From contig SLBA01000051.1 in the NCBI GenBank assembly GCA_007126575.1, positions 1 to 64,000 on the forward strand: DNA of 64,000 bases. The letters run 5' to 3'. Under the pieces are notes generated by a model. That model saw only the letters and a program-made list of their open reading frames with translations, searched no databases and had not been told where the DNA came from. Each line of letters opens with the position of its first letter. The stretch's first letter is position 1. This DNA is from Gemmatimonadota bacterium. Its GTDB lineage: Bacteria; Gemmatimonadota; Gemmatimonadetes; Longimicrobiales; Gaopeijiaceae. Both the position numbers and the translations under genes were made by a program. Shown piece by piece: positions 1 through 12,021 of this stretch.

Positions 1-393
1 CCTGGGGATCTTGAGCGTCTGGAGGATGGCCATGACATTGTCTTCGACGGAGAGCTTCCGGAAGACCGAGGGCTCCTGGGCGAGGTATCCGACCCCCATC
101 CTGGAACGTTTATACATCGGAACGCGGTTCAGCTTCCGGTCATCGAGGTACACCTTCCCGCCATCCGGTGCGATCAGCCCCACGACCATGTAGAAAGTGG
201 TGGTCTTCCCCGCTCCGTTCGGGCCGAGGAGTCCCACGATCTCTCCCTGCTGGACCTGGAGGTCCACCTGGTTCACGACCTTGCGTCGCGAATAGATCTT
301 GGTGAGCCCTTCGCCCCGGAGGATACTCGTCCCCTTCCTCTGCGGGAGTGTGGCCACATTCGAATCCTGCGTGAGTTCGGATCCCTCGTTCAT
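1..393 (-). CDS. lptB: LptB, LPS export ABC transporter ATPase (3' end cut by window)
   Basis: ATPase subunit that powers LPS extraction from the inner membrane as part of LptB2FGC. The visible N-terminal 131 residues carry the Walker A motif GPNGAGKTT at residues 57-65 and the Q-loop region [14 protein letters not shown] near residue 106, which is diagnostic of LptB rather than a generic ABC ATPase. A tail of about 25 residues precedes the domain. The ATG at 391-393 overlaps the stop of the upstream OstA-domain gene (ATGA). The signature motif, Walker B and H-loop lie outside the window. It is the last visible gene of the kds/lpt operon. Confidence 0.95.
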   Translation of the reverse strand, partial: MNEGSELTQDSNVATLPQRKGTSILRGEGLTKIYSRRKVVNQVDLQVQQGEIVGLLGPNGAGKTTTFYMVVGLIAPDGGKVYLDDRKLNRVPMYKRSRMGVGYLAQEPSVFRKLSVEDNVMAILQTLKIPR

Positions 394-2027
394 CGTCCAG
401 GTCCCCCGACCGTCTCTTGATTCCGGGCGGAGGCCGTTCCTCCACCCACCGGATCCAGCTGGATGCCGTCCACGGGCCGACCATTTCCCTGGGCCTCGAC
501 CCGATCAACCTCACCCTCGACCAGGTAGATCACGATCCGCTCTGCGACGATGTAGGAAATCGACCAGCGAGACGACGGGGGTGAGCGGACCTCTCCGGTC
601 TCTGCATCCACAACCACCACGTCGTCGCCAGCTTCCTCGTCGTCGTCCGCTGCGGCGCCGGCCTCCCCTTCGGACGGGGGCTGACGATAGAGCGTGCGCG
701 CCCCACCCGAGGATTCGAGTCTCTCGAGGCGATACTCGTCGCGTCGGACACCCCCGCCCCCCGGGGGCGTGTCGTCGGGCTCGTCCACTTCCGGAGCGTC
801 GGGGTCGATGTCCGCCGGATCCGGCGCCTCTGCCTGCGCATCGGGGAGCCGTGTAAAGGTTGCGACGATCTCCTGGCCCTCGATCCAGTCATGGTCCAGG
901 ACCATCCCGGATCCATCCCCCTCCTCGTCACTCGCCAGGGAAAGCGTGGGTGCCTGGCTCGAGGTCTCACCACGTGCCTGTCCGGTGGCCCGGATCGTCC
1001 GCGTCTCCTCCTGCGCGCCCTCGATCACGATGTTTCGCCCGAAGATCGAGATCTCCTCCGACGTCAGGGTCGCCCGCACCTCGTCGGTCCCTTCCGCGGT
1101 GACCGATTCGATCTCTTCGGCAGGCGTGAGCCGGACCAGGACATCGTCTCCGGTCAGGATCGTGCCGTCGTCGGTCTCGATCCGGCCCTCCCTTCGGGCT
1201 CTAAGCGATTCCAGCACGTCGTCGCGAAGGGTCAGGTTCACCAGACCGCCCGACGCCACAACCTCCCCGCGGACCACATTCGCGTTGCCGGTCAGGATCA
1301 GCTGCCCGCCAGGCTGATCGAAGGCGAGCGAGTCCGAGGTGGCGCGAAGATCCTCCCGATCCACCTCGACATTCCCATCGCCCCAGAAGAAGTCCTCTCC
1401 CTCGAACCGGAGTCGATCCGCCAGGATCCGATAGGGAGCGGGAGCGGGGGCGCCCGGACCGGTCGCGCTGGGAACGAGATCGGCTCGGGTCCCCGGTCCC
1501 CAGACGGTGAGCTGGTCATCGGGGCGTCCCGCGACCGCCTCGCGGTAGTCGAGGGTATCGCCCTGGACCTCGGAGCCCCGCTCCACATCGAGGAAGCGGA
1601 CCGCTCCCCGTGCGAAAAGCCGTCCCTCTCTCTCGTAGTAGTCCGCGAGGCGGGCGTCGAGCTCCCGCTCGGGGTGCCGGAACCGCACGTTCCCGATCAG
1701 TTCGGTCCGATTCGAGGCTTCGTAGACGACCGCCGAATCGGCCTGGATCCGAAGGCCGTCGGGGCAGATCAGGTAAGGCCCGCCGATATAGGTGATCCGA
1801 TTCCCGGGAGTGACCTGTCGAGTGGCGAACTCCCGGTAGTCCTCGCGGAGCGAGCAGTTTGTGCCCAGCGCGGCCTGCGCGGCCAGCGGGGCCGGCCCGA
1901 GTCCCACGAGGAACGCCGGGACGCCCGCGGGGGAATCCCCCGGTCCCGGAAGACCGATGCTCCCGAACAGGCCTCCGAACAGGAGGAGGAGTGGAACCCG
2001 AGCGGATGAACGTAGTGAGGTACTCAT
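390..2027 (-). CDS. OstA/LptA-domain LPS transport protein, enlarged
   Basis: A 545-residue exported protein with an N-terminal hydrophobic signal segment. From about residue 65 it has repeated OstA/LptA-type strands (for example [51 protein letters not shown]). E. coli LptA has about 185 residues, so this one is roughly three times longer. The C-terminal third holds an Asp/Glu/Pro-rich insert followed by a final beta-rich stretch ending in [18 protein letters not shown]. Its place between lptC and lptB (ATGA overlaps with both neighbours) supports a periplasmic LPS-bridge role. I chose the ATG at 2025-2027 because it begins a signal peptide and overlaps the lptC stop. Whether it replaces LptA alone or also LptD N-terminal functions is open. 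Confidence 0.8.
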   Translation of the reverse strand: MSTSLRSSARVPLLLLFGGLFGSIGLPGPGDSPAGVPAFLVGLGPAPLAAQAALGTNCSLREDYREFATRQVTPGNRITYIGGPYLICPDGLRIQADSAVVYEASNRTELIGNVRFRHPERELDARLADYYEREGRLFARGAVRFLDVERGSEVQGDTLDYREAVAGRPDDQLTVWGPGTRADLVPSATGPGAPAPAPYRILADRLRFEGEDFFWGDGNVEVDREDLRATSDSLAFDQPGGQLILTGNANVVRGEVVASGGLVNLTLRDDVLESLRARREGRIETDDGTILTGDDVLVRLTPAEEIESVTAEGTDEVRATLTSEEISIFGRNIVIEGAQEETRTIRATGQARGETSSQAPTLSLASDEEGDGSGMVLDHDWIEGQEIVATFTRLPDAQAEAPDPADIDPDAPEVDEPDDTPPGGGGVRRDEYRLERLESSGGARTLYRQPPSEGEAGAAADDDEEAGDDVVVVDAETGEVRSPPSSRWSISYIVAERIVIYLVEGEVDRVEAQGNGRPVDGIQLDPVGGGTASARNQETVGGPGR

Positions 2028-2569
2028 CGGCCCGTCCCCCGCGCCCTGAAGTCTCTGAACTCGAGGTCGGTCGTGAAGGCCGCCCCCCGGAAGGGAGGTT
2101 CCCCCTGCTGGTACATGACGAAGGCCGAGTCGCTTCGCATCTCCTCGGCTCGAGGGTCGTAGTGCAGCTCCTGGCTCTCGAGGCGGCGCCCCTGGCCAGG
2201 AACGGTCAGAACCACGTTGCCGTACGCGGCCATCCGGTTGGTTCTCGTGTCCAGCCAGCCGCGGTCCGCCACCACGTGCGCCCGCTCCGAGCCGTCCTCG
2301 TTGTACACGTCCATCTCGAGAACGCGGAGCGCTACCGAGGTCGAATCGTTCCATTGGATCGTGGTATCGGCAACGACCTTCGCCTGGATCACCCCATCCT
2401 GAGTGAACCGGTGCACCATCCCGAAGGCGATGCCGTCCGCGTTGAACTCCAGGTACTCCGGAGGGACCGTCACCAGCGGCGCCTCCTCCTCGCACCCGGC
2501 CGCCAGGGGGAGCGCCAGGAGCACCAGAATCAGCGCCCATCGCCGGATCGTCCAGTCGGACCTGTTCAT
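2024..2569 (-). CDS. lptC: LptC-like LPS export periplasmic lipoprotein
   Basis: A 181-residue protein with a lipoprotein signal (LALPLAAGC, Cys about 26) and then a beta-rich LptC domain with the typical alternation (FGMVHRFTQDGVIQAKVVAD, SERAHVVADRGWLDTRTNRM, AYGNVVLTVPGQGRRLESQEL). LptC passes LPS from LptB2FG to LptA. In E. coli it is held by a membrane helix; here the anchor looks like a lipid. The start overlaps the kdsD stop (ATGA) and its own end overlaps the OstA-domain gene, so translation is probably coupled through the lpt block. Confidence 0.85.
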   Translation of the reverse strand: MNRSDWTIRRWALILVLLALPLAAGCEEEAPLVTVPPEYLEFNADGIAFGMVHRFTQDGVIQAKVVADTTIQWNDSTSVALRVLEMDVYNEDGSERAHVVADRGWLDTRTNRMAAYGNVVLTVPGQGRRLESQELHYDPRAEEMRSDSAFVMYQQGEPPFRGAAFTTDLEFRDFRARGTGR

Positions 2570-3594
2570 ACCATTCCTGCCTTCAAGAGATCATGGAGGT
2601 GCACGACGCCGTGCAGGCGTCGATCCCCGTCGACCACCGGAAGCGCCATGATCCCATGCTCCTCCATCTCGCGCACCACAGCACCGGCGAGCTGGCCGAG
2701 CCGGGCCAGTCTGGGCTCGGCGGTCATGACCTCGTACACCGGCAGGCCCAGAAAGTCGGGCTCGCGATCCATCAGCCGAGCCAGGTCACCCGAGGTGAGG
2801 ACCCCCACGACCCGTCGCTCGGTGTCGATGATCGGCACCGTGCCGCGCATGTGCGCGAGCGGAACGATGCAGTCGCGCATGCGGGCATCGGTCCCGACCG
2901 CGGGGTATGCGTCTCCGACCATGACATCCTCGACCCTCAGCGTGAGGCGACGGCCCAGCGCACCCCCCGGGTGGAACTGGGCGAAATCACCGGGCTCGAA
3001 GCCCTTTCTCTGGAGGAGCACCATGGCGAGGGCGTCGCCCATCGCGAGGGCCGCCGTCGTCGACGAGGTCGGGGCCAGGTCGAGAGGGCAGGCCTCGGCG
3101 GAAACGGCGCAGTCGAGCGCCACCGTGGCGTGCCGGGCGAGCGGTGAGTCCACCGCACCGGTGAGCGCAATGACCGGCAGTCCCAGGCGGGCCATGTATT
3201 CCATGAGGCCCGAAAGGTCCGACGTCGCTCCACTCTTCGAGATCACGATGCCCACATCGGCCCGGGAGACGATTCCCAGGTCGCCGTGGAGGCCATCGAC
3301 CGGATGCAGGAAGGTGGCGGGGGTCCCGGTCGACGTTAGGGTCGCCGCGAGCTTCCTCGCGATGATCCCGCTCTTGCCGACTCCACTCACGATCACCCGC
3401 CCTTCGGCCCGGTAGAGGATCTCGATGGCCCTGGCAAAGGTGTCGTCGAGCCGATCGGCCATCTCGGCCAGCGCCTCAGCCTCGTCGTGCAGTACTCGAC
3501 GGCCCTCGCGGACCAGGACACCCGCATCGGGCTCGGGGGAGGTGCGTGCGCTGGAATCGCCGCTCCGGGACTCGGTCGTCGTCGGGTCAGTCAC
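2566..3594 (-). CDS. kdsD: D-arabinose 5-phosphate isomerase (KdsD/KpsF family)
   Basis: Converts ribulose 5-phosphate to arabinose 5-phosphate, the first step of Kdo synthesis. The 342-residue protein has a SIS domain (VIVSGVGKSGIIARKLAATL, then ISKSGATSDLSGLMEY, and SAEACPLDLAPTSSTTA, the family sequence around the sugar-phosphate site). Two CBS domains follow (VEDVMVGDAYPAV and VYEVMTAEPRLARL). The chosen start is GTG at 3592-3594, which has a good ribosome site (GGGAGGACGAC directly upstream) and overlaps the kdsC stop by a few bases. In-frame upstream codons are unlikely to be used because they lie inside kdsC. Confidence 0.92.
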   Translation of the reverse strand: MTDPTTTESRSGDSSARTSPEPDAGVLVREGRRVLHDEAEALAEMADRLDDTFARAIEILYRAEGRVIVSGVGKSGIIARKLAATLTSTGTPATFLHPVDGLHGDLGIVSRADVGIVISKSGATSDLSGLMEYMARLGLPVIALTGAVDSPLARHATVALDCAVSAEACPLDLAPTSSTTAALAMGDALAMVLLQRKGFEPGDFAQFHPGGALGRRLTLRVEDVMVGDAYPAVGTDARMRDCIVPLAHMRGTVPIIDTERRVVGVLTSGDLARLMDREPDFLGLPVYEVMTAEPRLARLGQLAGAVVREMEEHGIMALPVVDGDRRLHGVVHLHDLLKAGMV

Positions 3595-4257
3595 GTCGTC
3601 CTCCCGTGGCCGTGGACGCCGCGAACTGGTCTCCGTCCCGGGCCGCCAGGTACGCGTCGACCCGCTCCTCCCACTCTCCCCGGGACTGCAGGAGGACTTT
3701 CGAGAACTCCCGCACCGCGCCACGCCCGCCTTCCCGACGGGTCGTCCAGAGGGCCTCCCTGCGGACCTCGCTCACCGCGTTGGCGACCGCCACGGGGAGC
3801 CCCACTCGCCGAAAGACGGGCAGGTCCGGAAGGTCGTCGCCGAGCATGGCGGCCTCATCCCAGGAAAGCCCATGCCGTTCGAGAATTCCCTGGACCACGG
3901 GCAGCTTGCGGGCCCCCGCCTCCTGATGGCACTCCTCGATCCCGAGTTCGCGGGCACGCGCCGCCGTGGCCGGAGACACCCGTCCCGAGACCAGCGCCAG
4001 GTGGATCCCGGCCTCGCGGAGCAGCACGAGTCCCAGACCGTCCTGGATATCGAACCGCTTGAGTTCGATGGGGCGCCCCTCGGTGTCCTCTCCGAGGTAG
4101 ACGCCCGCATCGGTGAGTACCCCGTCCACATCGAGGATGACGAGGCGGATTCGACGTGCGACATCACGGGGAATTCGCTCCGCACCGGAGAACCCTCCGC
4201 CGGATCCCAACTCGGATCCGGTTCCCTCCGGGCGGAGCAGACGGGCCCGTCGCCTCA

Positions 4258-4261
<4 letters not shown>
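3587..4261 (-). CDS. kdsC: Kdo-8-phosphate phosphatase (HAD family)
   Basis: Removes phosphate from Kdo-8-P. The 224-residue protein has the C0-type HAD motifs: LVILDVDGVLTD (nucleophile and general acid Asp), LVSGR (motif II) and MLGDDLPDLPVF (motif III/IV acidic pair). About 35 residues precede the HAD core, a little longer than E. coli KdsC. The start is ATGATG at 4256-4261; the first ATG overlaps the kdsA stop as ATGA. It sits directly between kdsA and kdsD, matching the pathway. Confidence 0.93.
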
Positions 4262-7535
<3,274 letters not shown>

Positions 7536-7589
7536 GGTGTCCCGGGGCGCCGGGGGGTCGGGGGTGCGTTTGCAAGATCCACGCCATGT

Positions 7590-7619
7590 AAGGTAGGCGC
7601 CGTGGGCCTTCGGGGGCAA
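7590..7619 (-). promoter_or_regulatory. Candidate promoter of kdsB operon
   Basis: On the minus strand TTGCCC (7614-7619) and TACCTT (7590-7595) are separated by 18 bases in the non-coding gap between the amidotransferase gene and kdsB. The same TACCTT -10 box occurs before sucC. The -35 is weak. Confidence 0.4.
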
Positions 7620-7665
7620 GGGCTCGGAGGAATTCGAGATTCGAGCGCGGGCCTCCTTCTTCGGG

Positions 7666-8244
7666 TCAGAGGCGAAGGAAGTTTCGCATCAACTCCACCC
7701 CGTACGAGGAGAAGAGCGACTCCGGATGGAACTGGATGCCCCAGACCGGGGCCGCTCGATGGCGGATCGCCTGGATCACCCGGTCGCCCCGCTCGGCGTC
7801 TCCGGACCATGCCACCGGCTCGAGCACCTCCGGCAGTTCGCGGGGATCGGTGACGAGCGAGTGATAGCGAGTCACATCGAAGGGGGAGGCGAGGCCCCCG
7901 AAAAGGCCTTCGCCGGTATGCTCGATCGGGTCGACCTTCCCGTGCATGACCTGCGGCGCCCGAATGGTGCGCCCTCCGTACGCCTCGGCGATCGACTGAT
8001 GCCCCAGGCAGACCCCCAGCACGGGGAGCCGGCCGTCGAGCGCTCGAACCAGGTCGACGGTGATCCCCGCCTCGTTGGGGGTGCAGGGTCCCGGAGAGAG
8101 GACCACCCGCTCGGGCCGCATCTCGAGCACCTCGTCGACCGACCGTTCGTCATTGCGAAGGACCACGGGATCCGTGTTCAGCCCTCCGAGCAGCTGAACC
8201 AGGTTCCAGGTGAAGGAGTCGTAGTTGTCCAGGACCAGGATCAT
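7666..8244 (-). CDS. Glutamine amidotransferase, anthranilate/aminodeoxychorismate synthase component II
   Basis: A 192-residue class I glutamine amidotransferase of the TrpG/PabA type. Visible motifs are ILVLDNYDSFTWNLVQ, RVVLSPGPCTPNEAG, the nucleophile elbow LGVCLGHQSIAEAYGG, RYHSLV and the His/Glu pair in WGIQFHPESLFSSYG. It supplies ammonia to a chorismate-using partner (TrpE or PabB) that is not in the window, so TrpG and PabA cannot be told apart; many bacteria use one protein for both. The ATG overlaps the nadE stop (ATGA). Confidence 0.9.
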   Translation of the reverse strand: MILVLDNYDSFTWNLVQLLGGLNTDPVVLRNDERSVDEVLEMRPERVVLSPGPCTPNEAGITVDLVRALDGRLPVLGVCLGHQSIAEAYGGRTIRAPQVMHGKVDPIEHTGEGLFGGLASPFDVTRYHSLVTDPRELPEVLEPVAWSGDAERGDRVIQAIRHRAAPVWGIQFHPESLFSSYGVELMRNFLRL

Positions 8245-10106
8245 CGGTAGTCCACCGGGCGGAGATAGAAGTCACCGATCGAAGTCGAGGAGACCATCGC
8301 GACCGAGGGGAGCCGCCGCTTCCAGTGGGTCCCGTTCAGCTTCCGTATCACGAGATCGACGGCGTCCCCGTCGAAGCCGGCGGAGGCGAGCTCGTTCGGT
8401 GTGAAGCCTTCGAGGAGGCCCTGCAGGATCGGATCCGCCACGGCGTAGGGCACACCGATTTCGTCCTCGTCGTGCACCCCTTCCACCAGGTCCGCCGAGG
8501 GAGGCTTCCGGATCACCTCGTCGGGCACTCCCAGGTGCTCCGCGAGCGCCAGGACCTGCGTCTTGAAGAGGTCCCCCAGGGGGTTCACCGGCGGGGAGTC
8601 GTCGGCGTGCCAGGTATAGTACCCGAACAGGCGCTCGCTCTTGTTGCCGGTCCCCAGGACCAGAGCGTCGAGCTTCGCCGACTGGTCCCAGAGCACCATG
8701 GCCCGAAACCGAGCCGCGAGATTCCCGCGACGCAGGGGGGACAGCTCCGGCTCTTCGCTCTCAATGTAGGCGTCGATACCCGCCGAGATCGGGATCACCC
8801 TCGGCTCGATCCCCAGCGCTTCCGCCACCCGTCGTCCGTGCTCGAGACTCTCTGGCGAGGAGGTCGAATAGGGCATGAGGATCGCCGTGACCGCATCGGC
8901 CCCGAAGGCACGCACGGCCAGTGAGAGCGTCACCGCCGAGTCCACGCCCCCCGACACTCCGACGACCACCCTCTCGAAGCCCCTCTGAAGGCTCACTTCG
9001 TCGTGCAGGAAGGCCAGGAGCGCGCGCTCGAGCAACGGAAGATTGAGCTCCAGAGAGGCGGGAGACGACGGGGTCGGCGGGGCCTGGGCTTCCTCTCGGC
9101 CGAGCCGATTCCGACGGTCCAGTGAAGCCCTCGAGTCGGCGATCGACGGGTCGGCGTCGCCGGTCGCCCGCTCGGCCGCACGCTCCAGCTCGGGCGCCAA
9201 CCCACGAAACGCGGCCCTGAGATCCGAAAGGAGCGGGGAGCGGAGTCGCTGTCTGGCGATCCGGGCCGGGCTCACCACCACCTCGAGGTGGTGCTCCTCG
9301 AACAGGGCGGCCCGGGCATCGACCGTCCCTCCGGGGCCGTATAGCGCGCTCCCACCCGCAAAGAGCTTCCCCCCCTCGCTCCCGATCGCCTGGGCTACCG
9401 CCAGGTATCCACCATGCTCCAGGGTGATCGCTCGACCCGCCAGATCCCACCGCTCGAGGTTCCCGGGCAGCGTTCGCCCCTTCTGATAGTCGCGCGACGG
9501 AGAGGCGGCCAGGGCCACGACCAGATCCGCTCCATCCAGAGCGAGCGTCATGGGGGGGAGGGCGTGAAGCATCTCCTCGCAGATCAGCAGGCCCATTCGC
9601 CCGAATCGGGTGTCGTAGGCCCGGATATGCCTGCCTGCCGAGACAAAGCGCCCTTCATCGAAGACGCCGTACGTGGGCAGGAAGGTCTTTCGATGCCGGT
9701 GGACCAGTTCCCATCCGTCGTCACCGGGGGTGAGATGAAAGGCCGTGTTGAACACCTCGCCGCCGTCCCGCTCGTATGCCCCGAGGATGAGGTCGGGCGC
9801 ATCGGCCTTCGGGGGACCGAGTCCACGCAGAATCCCAGTCGCGCTTCGTGCGACCTCCTCGACCCCTCCTTCGACGAAGTACCCGCTCAGGAAGGTCTCG
9901 GGGACGACGAGAATGTCGGTGCGGCCGGACCAGGATTCCGCCTCGGTGGCGACTCGACGGAGATTGTGCTCCCCCCGACCCTTGGAGGCGCGGAGTTGCG
10001 CGATCGTCAGTCGCAAGGACCCCTCGGAGGACATCCTGCCCGAGGGTCCATCCACATCGTCGGCGGTCGCGTGGCCCCTGGAGGTCGGTCCCGTTTGATC
10101 ACTCAT
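8241..10106 (-). CDS. nadE: Glutamine-dependent NAD+ synthetase
   Basis: Amidates deamido-NAD to NAD. About 621 residues in two domains. The N-terminal carbon-nitrogen hydrolase (about 30-290) releases ammonia from glutamine and has the full Glu-Lys-Cys triad: E70 (VVPETFLSGY), K140 (HRHRKTFLP) and C176 (GLLICEEML). A linker of about 60 residues leads to the C-terminal synthetase with the PP-loop VGVSGGVDSAV (about 383-393) and GTGNKSERLFGYYTWHADD. The start used is ATG 10104-10106; an ATG at 10122-10124 is possible, and another at 10032-10034 is also close to the first conserved strand (LRLTIAQLR). No strong ribosome site decides between them. Confidence 0.93.
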   Translation of the reverse strand: MSDQTGPTSRGHATADDVDGPSGRMSSEGSLRLTIAQLRASKGRGEHNLRRVATEAESWSGRTDILVVPETFLSGYFVEGGVEEVARSATGILRGLGPPKADAPDLILGAYERDGGEVFNTAFHLTPGDDGWELVHRHRKTFLPTYGVFDEGRFVSAGRHIRAYDTRFGRMGLLICEEMLHALPPMTLALDGADLVVALAASPSRDYQKGRTLPGNLERWDLAGRAITLEHGGYLAVAQAIGSEGGKLFAGGSALYGPGGTVDARAALFEEHHLEVVVSPARIARQRLRSPLLSDLRAAFRGLAPELERAAERATGDADPSIADSRASLDRRNRLGREEAQAPPTPSSPASLELNLPLLERALLAFLHDEVSLQRGFERVVVGVSGGVDSAVTLSLAVRAFGADAVTAILMPYSTSSPESLEHGRRVAEALGIEPRVIPISAGIDAYIESEEPELSPLRRGNLAARFRAMVLWDQSAKLDALVLGTGNKSERLFGYYTWHADDSPPVNPLGDLFKTQVLALAEHLGVPDEVIRKPPSADLVEGVHDEDEIGVPYAVADPILQGLLEGFTPNELASAGFDGDAVDLVIRKLNGTHWKRRLPSVAMVSSTSIGDFYLRPVDYR

Positions 10107-10359
10107 ATCTCGGTTCGGTCTCATGTGATCGAGTGCGAATACGTCTCGGATCGGGAACGCGTGCGGTCGGCCGGAAGCAACCGACCGGATGCTCCCGAAA
10201 CGTCGTGCAGAGCGTCGGGAGAAGATAACATCCCCTCGTCCGCCCGTAATGGGACGATCCGGACCCCACACCCGATCCCGGGACGGGGGGAACGGCCTCT
10301 CGGCCCGCGGGTTAGAACCCGAAACACTCACCGACGTTTCCCGAACGACAGGCCGCACC
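10107..10359. other. Divergent intergenic region nadE / S41 protease
   Basis: 253 bases separate nadE from the divergently transcribed S41 protease gene, so both promoters should lie here. I could not find a pair of boxes close to the good sigma-70 sites seen elsewhere in the window. An isolated TAGAAC at 10313-10318 lacks a -35 partner. No repeat or RNA gene was seen. Confidence 0.5.
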
Positions 10360-12009
10360 GTGACTCAGTCCGCGTCTTCACTCCGGCGTTCCTCCCTCTT
10401 CCTGCTCCTGGTCGGCCTCCTTCTGGGCGGCTCAGCCCTCGAGGCGCAGCAGTTCACCCCGTTCGAGCGTGACCAGCGGACGCAGGGCAGTCAGGCCTCG
10501 GAGGAGTCCGACGTCTTTCTCGGAGCGCTGCAGGCGATTCGCCAGCACGCCCTGACGACCCATGCGGACTCGGTGCTGTGGGAGATGGCGATCGCCGGGC
10601 TGATCCGGGAGCTCGACGATCCCTACGCGACCGTTCTGACTCCCGACGAGGTCGCGGCCTTCGAAGAGGAGAGTACGGGGAACTACGCGGGGATCGGGGT
10701 TCAGATCACGGAGTTGAACGAACAGGTCACCATCACGGCGGTGTTCCGCGGAACCCCTGCGGAGGGCGCTGGCCTCCTCGTCGGGGACCGGATCATCGGA
10801 GTCGACGAGGAAACGGACCGGGCCTGGACCGTGCAGGACGCCTCGAGCCGGATCCGAGGGGAGCGTGGGACCTCGGTGCGAGTGGTCGTGGAGCGAGACG
10901 GGATCAGCCAGCCCATCTCCTTCGACATCGAGCGCGATCAGGTTCACATCCCCGCGGTAACCGCTGAAAAGATCTTCGAAGGCTTCGACTACGTTCACCT
11001 CGACCGGGTGGCCCGCAACTCCGCGGCCGAAGTCGACTCGGTCCTCTCGGGACTGAGCGGAAGCCCCGGCCTCATCCTTGACCTGCGACAGAATCCGGGG
11101 GGGTATCTCGACGAATCGCTCCGCCTAGCCGATCTCTTCCTGGATCGAGGGGACCCACTCGTCCGCACCCGCAGTCGCACCACCCCCGGCCAGCAGAATG
11201 GGTTGAGTGAGGAGACCGCCTACTCGCGCGTCACACCCAGGATTCCGGACGTACCGATCATCGTGCTCGTGGACCGCTTCTCGGCCTCGGCCTCGGAGAT
11301 CATCGCCGGGGCCCTCCAGGACCATGATCGTGCCGTGGTCCTCGGGGAGCGCACCTTCGGAAAGGGAACGGTACAGAGCGTGGTTCCCCTGCCCGGCGGT
11401 CGCCTGATCCGGCTCACGAGCGGCGAATGGTTCACGCCACAGGGACGATCTTTGAACCGTCCCCGCGATCGTGAGGGACGTGTGATCGAGCCGGACTCGA
11501 TCCCCGAGTTCACATCGCGCTCGGGACGCCGCCTGCTGGGCGGAGGGGGAGTCTTTCCGGACCTAGAAATCGCCGCCGACACCTTCTCGTCCGAGGAACA
11601 GCGGTTTCTGACCGCCGTGGCCGAGGCCGAGATTCCGCTCATGCTCCGGCTGCAGGAATCCGCCTTCGAAGTCGCGCAGTCCGCGCGGGAATCCGGTGTG
11701 ACCCCCGAGGATTTCCCGGCCCAGCGACTCGAGGACCTCAAGGCCGTGCTGATCTCCGAGGGGCTGCCCCCGGAGACCATCACCACCGAGGCGACCGAAT
11801 ATCTCCGTTTCCGACTCGAGGACTTCCTCTATGCCCGGCTCGAGCGGGAGGACCTCTCGATCGAGGTGAAGAGCCGCAGGGATCCGGTCCTCTCGGCCGC
11901 GGTGGAGTTCCTCCGCGCGGCGCGCACGCAGGGGGACCTCTTCGCCGAGGTCGAGCGTGCGGGAGGGGTCGGGGGTCCGGCTCAGCAGGCGTCGAACCGG
12001 GAACGCTGA
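10360..12009 (+). CDS. S41 family C-terminal processing peptidase
   Basis: A 549-residue exported serine protease of the Ctp/Prc family. The GTG at 10360-10362 begins a signal peptide (SLFLLLVGLLLGGSALEAQ). A PDZ domain covers about 108-180 (GIGVQITELNEQVTITAVF). The protease core has LILDLRQNPGGYLDESL, the catalytic Ser region VDRFSASASEIIAGAL (about 304-319) and the catalytic Lys in GERTFGKGTVQSVVPLP (K335). A helical C-terminal region of about 150 residues follows. It should act in the periplasm, trimming or degrading envelope proteins. The gene stands alone on the plus strand and converges on the Xer gene with only 12 bases between the stops. Confidence 0.93.
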   Translation: MTQSASSLRRSSLFLLLVGLLLGGSALEAQQFTPFERDQRTQGSQASEESDVFLGALQAIRQHALTTHADSVLWEMAIAGLIRELDDPYATVLTPDEVAAFEEESTGNYAGIGVQITELNEQVTITAVFRGTPAEGAGLLVGDRIIGVDEETDRAWTVQDASSRIRGERGTSVRVVVERDGISQPISFDIERDQVHIPAVTAEKIFEGFDYVHLDRVARNSAAEVDSVLSGLSGSPGLILDLRQNPGGYLDESLRLADLFLDRGDPLVRTRSRTTPGQQNGLSEETAYSRVTPRIPDVPIIVLVDRFSASASEIIAGALQDHDRAVVLGERTFGKGTVQSVVPLPGGRLIRLTSGEWFTPQGRSLNRPRDREGRVIEPDSIPEFTSRSGRRLLGGGGVFPDLEIAADTFSSEEQRFLTAVAEAEIPLMLRLQESAFEVAQSARESGVTPEDFPAQRLEDLKAVLISEGLPPETITTEATEYLRFRLEDFLYARLEREDLSIEVKSRRDPVLSAAVEFLRAARTQGDLFAEVERAGGVGGPAQQASNRER

Positions 12010-12021
12010 TCGGACGGGGCG

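Noticed and set aside
10313-10318. -10 box (TAGAAC) for the S41 protease gene
   Set aside because: The hexamer 17 bases upstream is GAACGG, which does not resemble a -35; not enough to call a promoter.
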